Source of the DNA: Actinomycetota bacterium
Lineage (GTDB): Bacteria > Actinomycetota > Acidimicrobiia > Acidimicrobiales > Ilumatobacteraceae
Reading direction: 5' to 3'
Length of the DNA: 64,000 nt
Assembly: GCA_963169665.1 (NCBI GenBank)
Contig: CAUJET010000113.1
Location: forward strand, 34,920 to 98,919
Made by a program: the position numbers and the translations under genes. How positions within the stretch are numbered: position 1 is the stretch's first letter; each line of letters begins with the position of its first letter. Shown piece by piece: positions 49,590 to 58,600 of this stretch. The notes beneath the pieces are model-generated. The model was given only the letters and a program-made list of their open reading frames with translations. It did no database searches and had not been told where the DNA came from.

Positions 49590-50590
49590 CCGACCTCACC
49601 ACCATGTACCTCGGGCTCAAGCTCCACAGCCCATTCGTGGCGTCGCCCGGTCCTGTGACCGGCGACCCGGCGATGTGGGCGCGGCTGGAGGCAGCGGGCG
49701 CCGGGGCGATCGTGCTGCCGAGCCTGTTCGAGGAGCAGATCGAGCACGAGGCATTCGCCGTCGAGTACGCGCTGGGAAACGGCGCCGACAGCAACGGCGA
49801 AGCGCTCAGCTACCTGCCGCACCTCGACGGCGTGGAGGTCGGACCCGACCACCATCTCGATCTCGTCGAGAACGCGAAGGCGGCGCTGTCGATCCCGGTC
49901 ATCGCCAGCATCAACGGCGTGTCGCCCGGCGGGTGGGTGCGCTACGCCAAGTTGCTCGCCGAGGCTGGAGCCGACGCGATCGAGCTGAACCTGTACGACA
50001 CCGTCACCGATCCGATGACCTCGGCTGCCGAGGTGGAGCACCGCTACATGGAGCTCATCGAGGAGGTGAAGCAGGAGATCAGCATCCCGCTGGCCGTGAA
50101 GATCGGGCCATGGTTCACCGCGCTCGCGCACACCGCGAAGGCGTTCGAGCTGGCGGGTGCGGACGGTCTCGTGCTGTTCAACCGGCTGTACCAGCCCGAC
50201 ATCGACACCGACACGTTGGAGGTGCGCCCGAGGCTCCAGCTGTCGACCTCGGCCGATGCCCGTCTGCCATTGCACTGGATCGGCGTGCTGCGTGAGTTCA
50301 CTCGTGGATCGCTGGCCGCCAGCGGCGGCGTGCACACCGGGATGGACGCCCTGAAGTTGCTGCTCGCCGGCGCCGACGTGGTGATGACCACCAGTGCCTT
50401 GCTGCGCCACGGCCCGGAGCACCTGCTCGACCTCCGCCGCGAGCTCGTGACGTGGATGGACGAGCGGGACTACGACAGCGTGCGCCAGCTGCGGGGCAGC
50501 GTCAGTCGGGCCAATGTGCCCGACCCCGAGGTGTACGACCGGGCCAACTACTTCCAGACCATCCACAGCTGGGTCGAGCGCGCTCACTGA
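49586..50590 (+). CDS. Dihydroorotate-dehydrogenase-like flavoprotein
   Basis: A 334-residue TIM-barrel protein of the class I DHOD group: TTMYLGLKLHSPFVASPGPVTGD, AGAGAIVLPSLFEEQI, PVIASINGVSPGGWVRYAKLLAEAGADAIELNLYD, IPLAVKIGPWFTALAHTAKAFELAGADGLVLFNRL and ASGGVHTGMDALKLLLAGADVVMTTSALL. The Lys of AVKIGP and the GGV flavin-phosphate loop are kept. This DHOD-like family commonly sits beside or fused to NifJ; its reaction is not established and is probably not pyrimidine synthesis. Start GTG overlaps the PFOR stop (GTGA). Confidence 0.85.
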   Translation: MTDLTTMYLGLKLHSPFVASPGPVTGDPAMWARLEAAGAGAIVLPSLFEEQIEHEAFAVEYALGNGADSNGEALSYLPHLDGVEVGPDHHLDLVENAKAALSIPVIASINGVSPGGWVRYAKLLAEAGADAIELNLYDTVTDPMTSAAEVEHRYMELIEEVKQEISIPLAVKIGPWFTALAHTAKAFELAGADGLVLFNRLYQPDIDTDTLEVRPRLQLSTSADARLPLHWIGVLREFTRGSLAASGGVHTGMDALKLLLAGADVVMTTSALLRHGPEHLLDLRRELVTWMDERDYDSVRQLRGSVSRANVPDPEVYDRANYFQTIHSWVERAH

Positions 50591-50601
50591 GCATCCCCGT
50601 C

Positions 50602-50617
50602 ATACCCCCTGGGGTTT
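50602..50617. promoter_or_regulatory. CsoR/CstR-type operator, distal half-perfect copy
   Basis: ATACCCCCTGGGGTTT, an imperfect copy of the palindrome centred 23 bp downstream. It lies just upstream of and partly over the proposed -35 (TTGCTT, 50616-50621) of the MMPL transporter gene. Confidence 0.65.
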
Positions 50618-50624
50618 GCTTCGG

Positions 50625-50640
50625 ATACCCCATGGGGTAT
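50625..50640. promoter_or_regulatory. CsoR/CstR-type operator, perfect palindrome
   Basis: ATACCCCATGGGGTAT is a perfect 16-bp palindrome of the form TACCC-N-GGGTA, the pattern bound by CsoR-family repressors (copper) and CstR (persulfide). It overlaps the -10 TATAGT (50638-50643); with TTGCTT at 50616-50621 the spacer is 16 bp, so binding would block RNA polymerase. No CsoR-family gene is in the window. Confidence 0.75.
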
Positions 50641-50692
50641 AGTTTCCTCGTCCGTCCGCCGGGGACGGAGACCGGAACGAGGAGCTGACCCC

Positions 50693-52867
50693 GTGAGCAC
50701 TGTCATCGAACCGACGCTGCCCGTCGAGCACGAGCCGTCGCACGACCCCGACGAACGAGCGCTGTTCTCGCGACTCGCCGCGTCGATGGCGAGACACCGC
50801 AAGGCGGTGATCCTCGTGTGGCTGGTGGTCACGCTCGCTGCGGCCCCGCTCGCGATCACGCTCACCAAGGCGCTGTCGGGCGCCGGCTGGGATGCCAAGG
50901 GCTCCACCGCCGAGGCGGTGCGCATGGAGCTGCGCGCCGACTTCCCGGCGATGGGCGCCGAGAACCCGATCGTCGTCTACCGGCAGTCGACCCCGATCGC
51001 CGACGACCCGGCCGGACTCCAGGCCGTCGTCGCGGCGCTGGGCGACGGTCCGAAGGTGCTGTCCGTGGCCGATCCGCTGTCGATGCCGCCCGAGGCGGGG
51101 ATGATCTCCCAGGACGGCCTGACGGCCCTCGTGCCGGTCGAGCAGGAGATCGGTGAGGACAAGGAGCGACCCGAGGCGGCCGGCGAGCTCGGTGACTTCG
51201 TCGGAGATCTCACGGTCGCCGACGGCGCCTCGGTCGAAGTGACGGGTGAATGGCCAGTCTGGTCCGACTTCAACCAGATGAACGAGGAGGCGCTCCACAA
51301 GGCCGAACTCCTGTCGGGCCTGCCGACGTTGATCATGCTGTTCATCGCCTTCGGCGCACTCATCGCTGCCGGCATTCCGCTCATCCTCGCGATCGCAGGC
51401 ATCGCCACGGGCTTCGCCTCGCTGCACCTGCTCAGCCTCGTCTCGCCGATCTCGGTGTGGTCGATGAACTTCTCGATGATGATCGGCCTGGCCGTCGGCA
51501 TCGACTACAGCCTGTTCATCGTCTCCCGCTACCGCGAGGAGCGCGTCGAGGGCAAGGACGCCATCAAGGCGATCGAGAATGCGATGTCGACGTCGGGCAA
51601 GGCCGTGTTCCTGTCGGCGCTCACCGTCGTGCTGTCCCTCGCCGCCGTGTTCCTCGTGCCGGTCATGGTCTTCCAGACGATGGCGCTCGGCATGATCATC
51701 TCGGTCATCGCCGTCGCCCTCGCCGCCCTCACGCTGCTCCCTGCCGTGCTCATCGCGATGGGTGACAAGGTTCTCGTCACCCGTGGCAAGAAGGACCCGG
51801 ACATCGTCGCCGAGGGTCGCTGGGCGAAGTGGACGGGCGCCGCGCTGCGTCGCCCCGGCCGCACGCTCGCCACCGGCCTCGTCCTGCTCGGTGCGCTCGC
51901 TGCACCAGCGTTCGGCATGACGCTCGGTATGCCCGGCGCCCGCGTCGTCGATCCCGGCCACACCAGCCGCGACGGCTACGACATGGTCGTCGAGTCGTTC
52001 GGCCCCGGTGCTGCCGGCCCGGCGTACGTCACGGTTGACGCCGCCGATGCGCAGCAGGTCATCGACGTCGCCACGGCCACGCCCAACGTGGTCGACGCAC
52101 GCATCGTCACCCCGCCCGCCGAGACCGGTCGCGTCGTCGTCCGCGTCACGCCCGGCACCCAGATCGACGAGGCTCCGACCGCCGACATGGTCGAGGCGCT
52201 GCGCAAGGGTCTCGACGACGCCGTGCCGAACGCACTCGTCGGCGGACCCGCAGGGCAGAACCACGACCTCACCCAGGTGCTGGTCGACCGGGCGCCCTAC
52301 GCCATCGGGCTCATCCTGATCGTCGCCTTCCTGCTGCTGCTCGTCGTGTTCCGCAGCGTCGTGATCGCCACGTTCTCGATCCTGATGAACCTGCTCACCG
52401 TCGGCGCAGCCTTCGGGTTCGCGACGCTGGTGTTCCAGCACGGCTACGGCGCCGGCCTCATCGGCATCGAGCACCAGGGATTCGTCGACGCCTGGGCGCC
52501 GTTGTTCTTCTTCGCCCTGCTGTTCGGCCTGTCGATGGACTACCAGTTGTTCCTGCTCGCAGCGATCAAGGAGCGCTACCAGGCCACGGGCGACACGCAC
52601 CGGGCGATCGGTGAGGGCATCGCCCGAACCGGCCGTCCGATCACGAACGCGGCGATCATCATGATCATCGTGTTCATCGCCTTCGGTGTGACGGGTCCGA
52701 TCCCGCCCACCGAACTCGGGCTCACCCTGGCGGTCGCGGTCCTGCTCGACGCGACCGTCGTCCGGGTGATGCTCGTCCCGGCGACGATGGCCCTGCTCGG
52801 CGACAAGAACTGGTACGCCCCGACGTGGCTCCAGAAGATCCTGCCGCACGTCAACTTCAGCCACTGA
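50693..52867 (+). CDS. MMPL/RND family transporter
   Basis: A 724-residue transporter of the MmpL/YdfJ type. A first transmembrane segment (VILVWLVVTLAAAPLAITL) is followed by an extracytoplasmic domain and a membrane block with GLAVGIDYSLFIVSRYREE (proton-relay Asp-Tyr motif). A second extracytoplasmic domain and a second membrane block with FGLSMDYQLFLLAAIKERY follow. The GTG start is preceded by GAGGAG at 8 nt. Two CsoR/CstR-like palindromes cover the promoter, so expression is probably induced by copper or reactive sulfur. The cargo is unknown; relatives export lipids, drugs or small hydrophobic molecules. Confidence 0.88.
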   Translation: MSTVIEPTLPVEHEPSHDPDERALFSRLAASMARHRKAVILVWLVVTLAAAPLAITLTKALSGAGWDAKGSTAEAVRMELRADFPAMGAENPIVVYRQSTPIADDPAGLQAVVAALGDGPKVLSVADPLSMPPEAGMISQDGLTALVPVEQEIGEDKERPEAAGELGDFVGDLTVADGASVEVTGEWPVWSDFNQMNEEALHKAELLSGLPTLIMLFIAFGALIAAGIPLILAIAGIATGFASLHLLSLVSPISVWSMNFSMMIGLAVGIDYSLFIVSRYREERVEGKDAIKAIENAMSTSGKAVFLSALTVVLSLAAVFLVPVMVFQTMALGMIISVIAVALAALTLLPAVLIAMGDKVLVTRGKKDPDIVAEGRWAKWTGAALRRPGRTLATGLVLLGALAAPAFGMTLGMPGARVVDPGHTSRDGYDMVVESFGPGAAGPAYVTVDAADAQQVIDVATATPNVVDARIVTPPAETGRVVVRVTPGTQIDEAPTADMVEALRKGLDDAVPNALVGGPAGQNHDLTQVLVDRAPYAIGLILIVAFLLLLVVFRSVVIATFSILMNLLTVGAAFGFATLVFQHGYGAGLIGIEHQGFVDAWAPLFFFALLFGLSMDYQLFLLAAIKERYQATGDTHRAIGEGIARTGRPITNAAIIMIIVFIAFGVTGPIPPTELGLTLAVAVLLDATVVRVMLVPATMALLGDKNWYAPTWLQKILPHVNFSH

Positions 52868-52881
52868 GTCACCAACGGCGA

Positions 52882-52911
52882 ACGGCCCGGCACCCTCGGG
52901 TGCCGGGCCGT
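52882..52911. terminator. Strong intercistronic hairpin
   Basis: ACGGCCCGGCACC and GGTGCCGGGCCGT form a perfect 13-bp stem with a CTCG loop, between the MMPL and DUF2892 genes. No U-tract. It could lower downstream expression, stabilise the upstream mRNA 3' end, or terminate part of the transcripts. Confidence 0.65.
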
Positions 52912-52936
52912 GCCGCCCCGTCCGGAGGAGCGCCAC

Positions 52937-53227
52937 ATGTCCACCACCCCCACCATCCCCACCGTCCCCAGCGTCCCAACTGGTCGCACCACTCCCACCG
53001 CAGAGATGCCGACCCGGCCGGTCCGCTGGCCTCTCGAGCGCATCCTGTTCGCTCTGGCCGGCACGATGACGCTGCTGAGCGCCGCGCTCGCCGCCTTCGT
53101 GAGCCCGTGGTTCCTGGTGCTCACCGTGTTCGTCGGCCTCAACCAGTGGATGTACGTCACGCTGCGGGGCTGCCCGGCGTCGCTGCTGCTCAAGCGGTTC
53201 GGCATCACCCCGCAGTGCCGCTGGTGA
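52937..53227 (+). CDS. DUF2892 (YgaP-like transmembrane) protein
   Basis: A 96-residue membrane protein. A Thr/Pro-rich N-terminus precedes the DUF2892 domain: VRWPLERILFALAGTMTLLSAALAAFVSPWFLVLTVFVGLNQWMYVTLRGCPASLLLKRFG, two helices and the conserved Cys-Pro. The domain occurs at the C-terminus of YgaP rhodaneses and beside CstR-controlled sulfur genes. GGAGGAG stands 6 nt before the ATG. It is the second gene of the CsoR/CstR-site operon, which favours a sulfur/persulfide cue over copper, by inference. Confidence 0.83.
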   Translation: MSTTPTIPTVPSVPTGRTTPTAEMPTRPVRWPLERILFALAGTMTLLSAALAAFVSPWFLVLTVFVGLNQWMYVTLRGCPASLLLKRFGITPQCRW

Positions 53228-53282
53228 CATCAGCCGACCGAGGTTCCGACCCGTCGACGTGACGTGGGTAGCGTTCGCCGGC

Positions 53283-54746
53283 ATGTCACGCCTCATCCTG
53301 GGAGTCGACGACGTCACGACAGCAACGCTCTGGGCCGACGCAGGCCATCACCACCGGGTGGAGGTCGCGCCCCATGTCGAGGCCGGGCTCCGGGCCAGTG
53401 CCGATGATGCTGCCTCGGCGGCACACACCTCGCCGGCATACGGGCGCACCACGGGCGTGGGCGCGAACCGGAACGAGCACGCGGACGACCGTGACGGCCT
53501 CCACGGACTGCGACTCGTGCGGTCGCACGCCACCGGTGCCGGTCCTGACCTCGGACCGGACGTCGGCCGCGCCTCGATGCTGGTCCGCGCCCACCAGCTC
53601 TGCCAGCCGGGCTCGGGGATCCCGTACGAGGTGGTCGTCGCACTCGTTCGCGCCCTCGACGACGGGCGCACGGCGCCGGTGCGGTCCTACGGCGGCCTGG
53701 GCACCGGCGACATCACGGTGTTGGGCGAACTGGCGCTGTGTCTGCTCGGCGAGCTGCCGTGGCACGACGGCACCAGGTCGGCCTACCTCGACGCCGTCGA
53801 CGCCGGCGCAGCGCTCGCCTTCATGAGCTCGAGCGCCCCCACGATCGCCGCCGCAGCGCTCGCGACCGAACGCGCCAGACGTATCGGCCGCGCGTCGCTC
53901 GTGGTCGCCGCGTTGTCGGCACTCGCCGTGCGCGGCACCGCACAGCAATGGTCGGCTCCGGCCGTCGATGCCCGTCCGTCGGCCGGCGTCGCCCATGCGG
54001 CTGCGGTGATGCGCCACGTGCTCGGCGGGTGCACCTACCGCCCGGTCCGTACGCAGGACCCCATCTCGTTCCGGTCGATCCCGTTCGTCGCCGGCCCCTT
54101 CGTCGAGGTGGGGGATGCGCTCGTCGGCGAGATCGACCGTTCGATCGCCGCCCGTGCGGAGAACCCGCGCTTCGCCCTCGGCGAGGTGTGGCACCACGGC
54201 GCGTTCCACCTCACGAGTCTGGCGCTGCATCTCGACACGTTCCGGCTCGCGCTCACGCAGTGGTTGTCGACCTCGCTCGCCCGCACCGTGAAGGTCAACG
54301 ACCCCACGTACACCGATCAGCAGCGATTCCTGGCCGATGGGCCCGCCGGGAGCTCGGGGGTGATGGTCCTCGAGTACACCGCGGCGTCGGCATTGGAGAC
54401 GGTGAGGACGCTGGCCGATCCGGTGAGTCGGCACACCACGACCATCTCGATCGGCACCGAGGACCACGCGTCGTTCGCCACCCGCGCCGCGGTCGCAACG
54501 CACGACCTGTTGGGTGCTGCGTCGACGATCGTGGGCTGTGAGCTCGTCACAGCACTCCGTTCCGTCCGTCGGGCGCTGGCAGACGGCGAGGTCGTCGTCG
54601 GACGGGTGGTCGATGACGTGCTCGCACGATGCAGGCCGCTCCCGACGGACACCTCCGACCGGCCGCTGATCGACGACGTCGCCATCGCAATCGAGTTGCT
54701 GCCGGTGCTCGCCGAGCTCGAGCGTTCGCCTCGCTCCGACGACTGA
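53283..54746 (+). CDS. Histidine/phenylalanine ammonia-lyase homologue without MIO motif
   Basis: A 487-residue member of the aromatic ammonia-lyase fold: YGRTTGVGANR (Tyr53), LVRSHATGAG (His82), QDPISFRSIPFVAG (Arg264), HHGAFHLTSL, GSSGVMVLEYTAASAL and GTEDHASFA (Glu393). The prosthetic group of this family forms from Ala-Ser-Gly in the sequence ASGD. Here the position reads Gly140-Thr141-Gly142-Asp143. The Asn that usually supports the group (NGT) is replaced in AFMSSSAP (182-184), and the substrate Tyr before the conserved Arg is Ile261. It may be a lyase relative with changed chemistry or a non-catalytic paralogue. Leaderless start, TAGCGT 8 nt upstream. Confidence 0.8.
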   Translation: MSRLILGVDDVTTATLWADAGHHHRVEVAPHVEAGLRASADDAASAAHTSPAYGRTTGVGANRNEHADDRDGLHGLRLVRSHATGAGPDLGPDVGRASMLVRAHQLCQPGSGIPYEVVVALVRALDDGRTAPVRSYGGLGTGDITVLGELALCLLGELPWHDGTRSAYLDAVDAGAALAFMSSSAPTIAAAALATERARRIGRASLVVAALSALAVRGTAQQWSAPAVDARPSAGVAHAAAVMRHVLGGCTYRPVRTQDPISFRSIPFVAGPFVEVGDALVGEIDRSIAARAENPRFALGEVWHHGAFHLTSLALHLDTFRLALTQWLSTSLARTVKVNDPTYTDQQRFLADGPAGSSGVMVLEYTAASALETVRTLADPVSRHTTTISIGTEDHASFATRAAVATHDLLGAASTIVGCELVTALRSVRRALADGEVVVGRVVDDVLARCRPLPTDTSDRPLIDDVAIAIELLPVLAELERSPRSDD

Positions 54747-54792
54747 CGTCCGGCCCCGGCCCGGTGGACGACGCCGGACTACCGTCGGGTGC

Positions 54793-55596
54793 ATGACCGA
54801 GGCTGCAGCACGCGAGCTCATCCGCTACCACCGTGACGGCAAGGTGGGCGTCGTCACCATCGACCGGCCGGAGAAGCGCAACGCGATGACCTACGCGATG
54901 CTCGGCCAGTTCATCGAGACGGTCGGTCGTGCCGACGACGATCCCGACACCGTCGTGATCGTGGTCACCGGCGTGCCCGGTGCGTTCTGCGCCGGCACCG
55001 ACCTCGCCGATCTCGCCACCATCCCGGGGGAGACCCGAGGACTCCGCGGGTCGGCCAACGAGGAGGAGCGGCACAAGTGGTGGCCGATCGCCCAGGCGAA
55101 GAAGCCGACGATCTGCGCGATCGACGGTCCGGCCGTGGGCATGGGCGCGGAGTTCACGTCGCAGTGCGACATCCGTCTCGCCAGCCCCAACGCCCGCTTC
55201 GCGTGGAACTTCGTGCACCGCGGTCTGGTGCCCGACACCGGTGCCGGCACCTGGCTGCTGCCGCGCATCATCGGCGTGCAACCCGCGCTGCGCCTGCTGT
55301 ACACCGGGGCGATGATCGACGCCGACGAGGCGCTGCGCCTCGGATACGTCACCGAGGTGGTGCTGAGCGACCACCTCATGCGCAAGACGATGGAGCTCGC
55401 CCACACCATCGCCGCCGGCTCGCCGCACAGCCTCGGCCTGATCAAGAGCCTCGTACACCAGGGCCTCACCGCACCGGTGGGCGAGCACATGGAACGCCAC
55501 ACCGCGGCGATGGCGGCGTGCTTCAAGAGCGACGACCATCGCGAAGGTGTGGCGTCGTTCCTCGAGAAGCGCCCGGCCAACTTCACCGGTCGCTGA
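54793..55596 (+). CDS. Enoyl-CoA hydratase/isomerase family protein
   Basis: A 267-residue crotonase-fold protein. VGVVTIDRPEKRNAMTYAML, VTGVPGAFCAGTDLADLA (oxyanion hole) and KPTICAIDGPAVGMGAEFTSQCDIRLASPNARFAWNFVHRGLVPDTGAGTWLLPRIIG mark the family. The second catalytic Glu position of true hydratases (usually Glu in GxxxEP) is not clear: LVPDTGAG carries Asp, so an isomerase or other crotonase reaction is possible. TACCGT 7 nt upstream of the ATG indicates a leaderless transcript. Confidence 0.87.
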   Translation: MTEAAARELIRYHRDGKVGVVTIDRPEKRNAMTYAMLGQFIETVGRADDDPDTVVIVVTGVPGAFCAGTDLADLATIPGETRGLRGSANEEERHKWWPIAQAKKPTICAIDGPAVGMGAEFTSQCDIRLASPNARFAWNFVHRGLVPDTGAGTWLLPRIIGVQPALRLLYTGAMIDADEALRLGYVTEVVLSDHLMRKTMELAHTIAAGSPHSLGLIKSLVHQGLTAPVGEHMERHTAAMAACFKSDDHREGVASFLEKRPANFTGR

Positions 55597-55617
55597 CGTC
55601 CCGGTAGGTTCGCCGGG

Positions 55618-58600
55618 GTGACCCACACCGAGCACGACGTCTTCCGCCTGCCGGCCCCCACCTTCACCGTCGACGACCTCGCGTCGATCGCTCGCGAGCA
55701 CTTCGGTGTCGAGGGCCGAGTGACGATGCTCGAGTCCGAGCGCGATCAGAACGCACGCATCGACACAGAGGACCGCACGTACGTGCTGAAGGTCGCCAAT
55801 GCCGGTGAGGACCGGGCGATCGTCGACCTGCAGTCGGCGATGCTCCGCCACCTCGAGTTGGTGGCCCCCGACCTGCCGGTACCTCGGGTCGTCGACACCC
55901 TCACCGGGGACGGGTTCGCCGATGTCGTGGGCCCGGGTGGCAGCCATCGGGTCCGCCTCGTCACGCATCTCGCCGGCAAGGTGCTCGCCCGCGTCGAGCG
56001 CACGCCTGATCTGGAGCGCGAGCTCGGCCGCGCCATCGGGCGCATGTCGGCGGCGCTCGCGAGCTTCGGGCATCCGGCGGCGCACCGACCGGACTTCCTG
56101 TGGAACCTCGACGCAGCAGCAGTCGTGACCACATGGCTCGACGACGTCACCGACCCGGACGACCGGGCCGTCGTGCGGCTCGCGTTCGACCGCTACGAGC
56201 AGCGGGTCGCACCCGTGCTCCACCGGTTGCCCGTGTCGGTGCTGCACCAGGACGCCAACGACTTCAACGTCCTCGTCGACGCGGATGAGTCGGGGGCGCC
56301 GAGCATCAGCGGCATCATCGACTTCGGCGATGCCACCTCCGGTCGCCGGGTGAACGAGCTCGCCGTCGCGCTCGCCTATGCGCTGCTCGACGTGCCCGAC
56401 GTTGCGGCCACGGCCCGCCGGATGATCGGTGGTCACACCGAGTTCGCGGTCCTGTCGGCCGACGAACTGCGGGTGCTGTTCGACCTCGTCGTCGCCCGGC
56501 TCGCGATGAGCGTCGTGATCTCGTCGCACCGCTCGGCGGCGTTCCCCGACAACGAGTACCTCACCGTCAGCCGAGCCCCGGCGCTGCGACTGCTCCGACG
56601 CCTCACTGCCATGCGACCCGAGTTCCTCCACTTCGTCGCCCGTGAGGCGGCCGGCCTCTCGGCGGTGCCGCAGCACGATGCGATCGTCGACTGGCTGCGC
56701 AGCGACGAGTGCCGACCGGTGTCGCCGCTGCCGTTCGATCTCCACCGTGCCGGTCGGATCGTGATCAGCCTCGCCGACGGCGCGCCCGGCATGGACGTGG
56801 CGGCCGACCCCGTCGCGTACTGGGACTGGGTGCGTCAGGAGATGGTCGCCGCCGACGCCGTGGTCGCGATCGGACGCTACGACGAGGACCGCAGCTGCTA
56901 CGCCGGCGACCAGTTCACCACCGACGCACCGGAGACCCGCTCGGTGCACCTCGGCATCGACCTCTTCGTCGAGGCCGAGACGCCGCTGCACGCGATGCTG
57001 CCCGGCACCGTCGTCACCGTCGTCGACAACGACCTCCCGTTCGACTACGGCCCCACCGTGATCGTGCGCCACGAGGCCGGCGAGGCCGGACCGTTCCACG
57101 TGCTCTACGGCCACCTGTCCCGGCGCACGTTGTCGACGGTCAGCCCCGGCCAGGAGGTCGCCGCCGGCGAGGTGATCGCCTACGTGGGTGACCACACGGT
57201 GAACGGCGGCTGGGCGCCGCACGTGCACCTGCAGATCATCACCGACCTCATGGCCGACCCGGCGCTCGGCCCCGACGGCAACTTCGAGGGCGCCGGAGAG
57301 CCGAGTCGGATGGCGGTGTGGCGCCAGATCGCCCCCGACGCCGACCTCCTCCTTCGCCTCGGGCCCGAGACCTGGGAGACCGGCGACGCACCGGGCGATC
57401 TCATGGAGCGTCGACGCGCCGACCTCGGCCCGTCGCTCAGCACGAGCTACCGCAGCAAGCTGTCCATCGTGCGCGGAACCGGGCCATGGCTCGTCGACCA
57501 CACCGGCCGCCGTCACCTCGACTGCGTGAACAACGTGTGCCACGTCGGCCACGCCCATCCGCACGTGGTGGCGGCGCTCACGCGCCAGGCCGCCGTGCTC
57601 AACACGAACACGCGTTACCTGCACCCGACCATCCTCGACTACGCCGAACGTCTCGCCGCCACCTTCCCTGATCCGCTCCGCGTCGTCTACTTCGTGAACT
57701 CCGGCTCGGAGGCCAACGAGCTCGCGCTGCGCATGGCGCGCACCGTCACCGGCCGCCACGACGTGGTGGCCGTCGACTGGGGCTACCACGGCAACACCAA
57801 CGACCTCGTCGAGATCAGCGCCTACAAGTTCAACCGCCGCGGCGGTGCCGGCCGCGCCGCGCACGTGCAACTGGCGGAGCTGCCCGACCCGTACCGCGGG
57901 CGCATCCGGTCGGCCGACGACGTCGCCGGTGCCGAGTACGCCACCTCGGTCGCCGATGCGATCGAGCGCGCCGTCGAGCACGACCCTCGCGGTCCGGCCG
58001 CGTTCATCGCCGAGTCGATCTCCGGCTGCGGCGGCCAGGTGGTCTTCCCCTCCGGCTACCTGCGCGAGGCCTACCGCCATGCCCGAGCCGCCGGCGCGCT
58101 GTGCATCGCCGACGAGGTGCAGGTCGGCTTCGGCCGTGTCGGCTCCTCGATGTGGGCATTCGAGCTCCAGGGCGTCGTGCCGGACATCGTCACGCTCGGC
58201 AAGCCGATGGGCAACGGTCACCCGCTGGCCGCGGTGGTCACCACGTCCGAGATCGCCGCGGCGTTCGCGAACGGCATGGAGTTCTTCAGCACCTTCGGCG
58301 GCAACCCGGTGAGCTGTGCGGTCGGCATGGCCGTGCTCGACGTGATCGAACGCGAGCAGCTGATGGCACGGGCCGGTGCCACCGGTTCGATGCTGCTCGA
58401 CGGGTTCCGTGAGCTGCAGCAGCGGCACGAGCTCATCGGTGACGTGCGGGGCGTCGGCATGTATCTCGGCATCGACCTCGTCACGGACCGCGAGACCCGT
58501 GGACCGGCGACCGCTTCGGCCGCCGAGGTGTCCGAGCGGTTGCGGGCGCGGGGCGTGCTGATCTCCACCGACGGTCCCGCCGACAACGTCCTCAAGATCA

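Noticed and set aside
54547-58428. Minus-strand open frame of about 1290 codons opposite the triple fusion
   Set aside because: No recognisable motif; the opposite strand carries three domains with catalytic residues.
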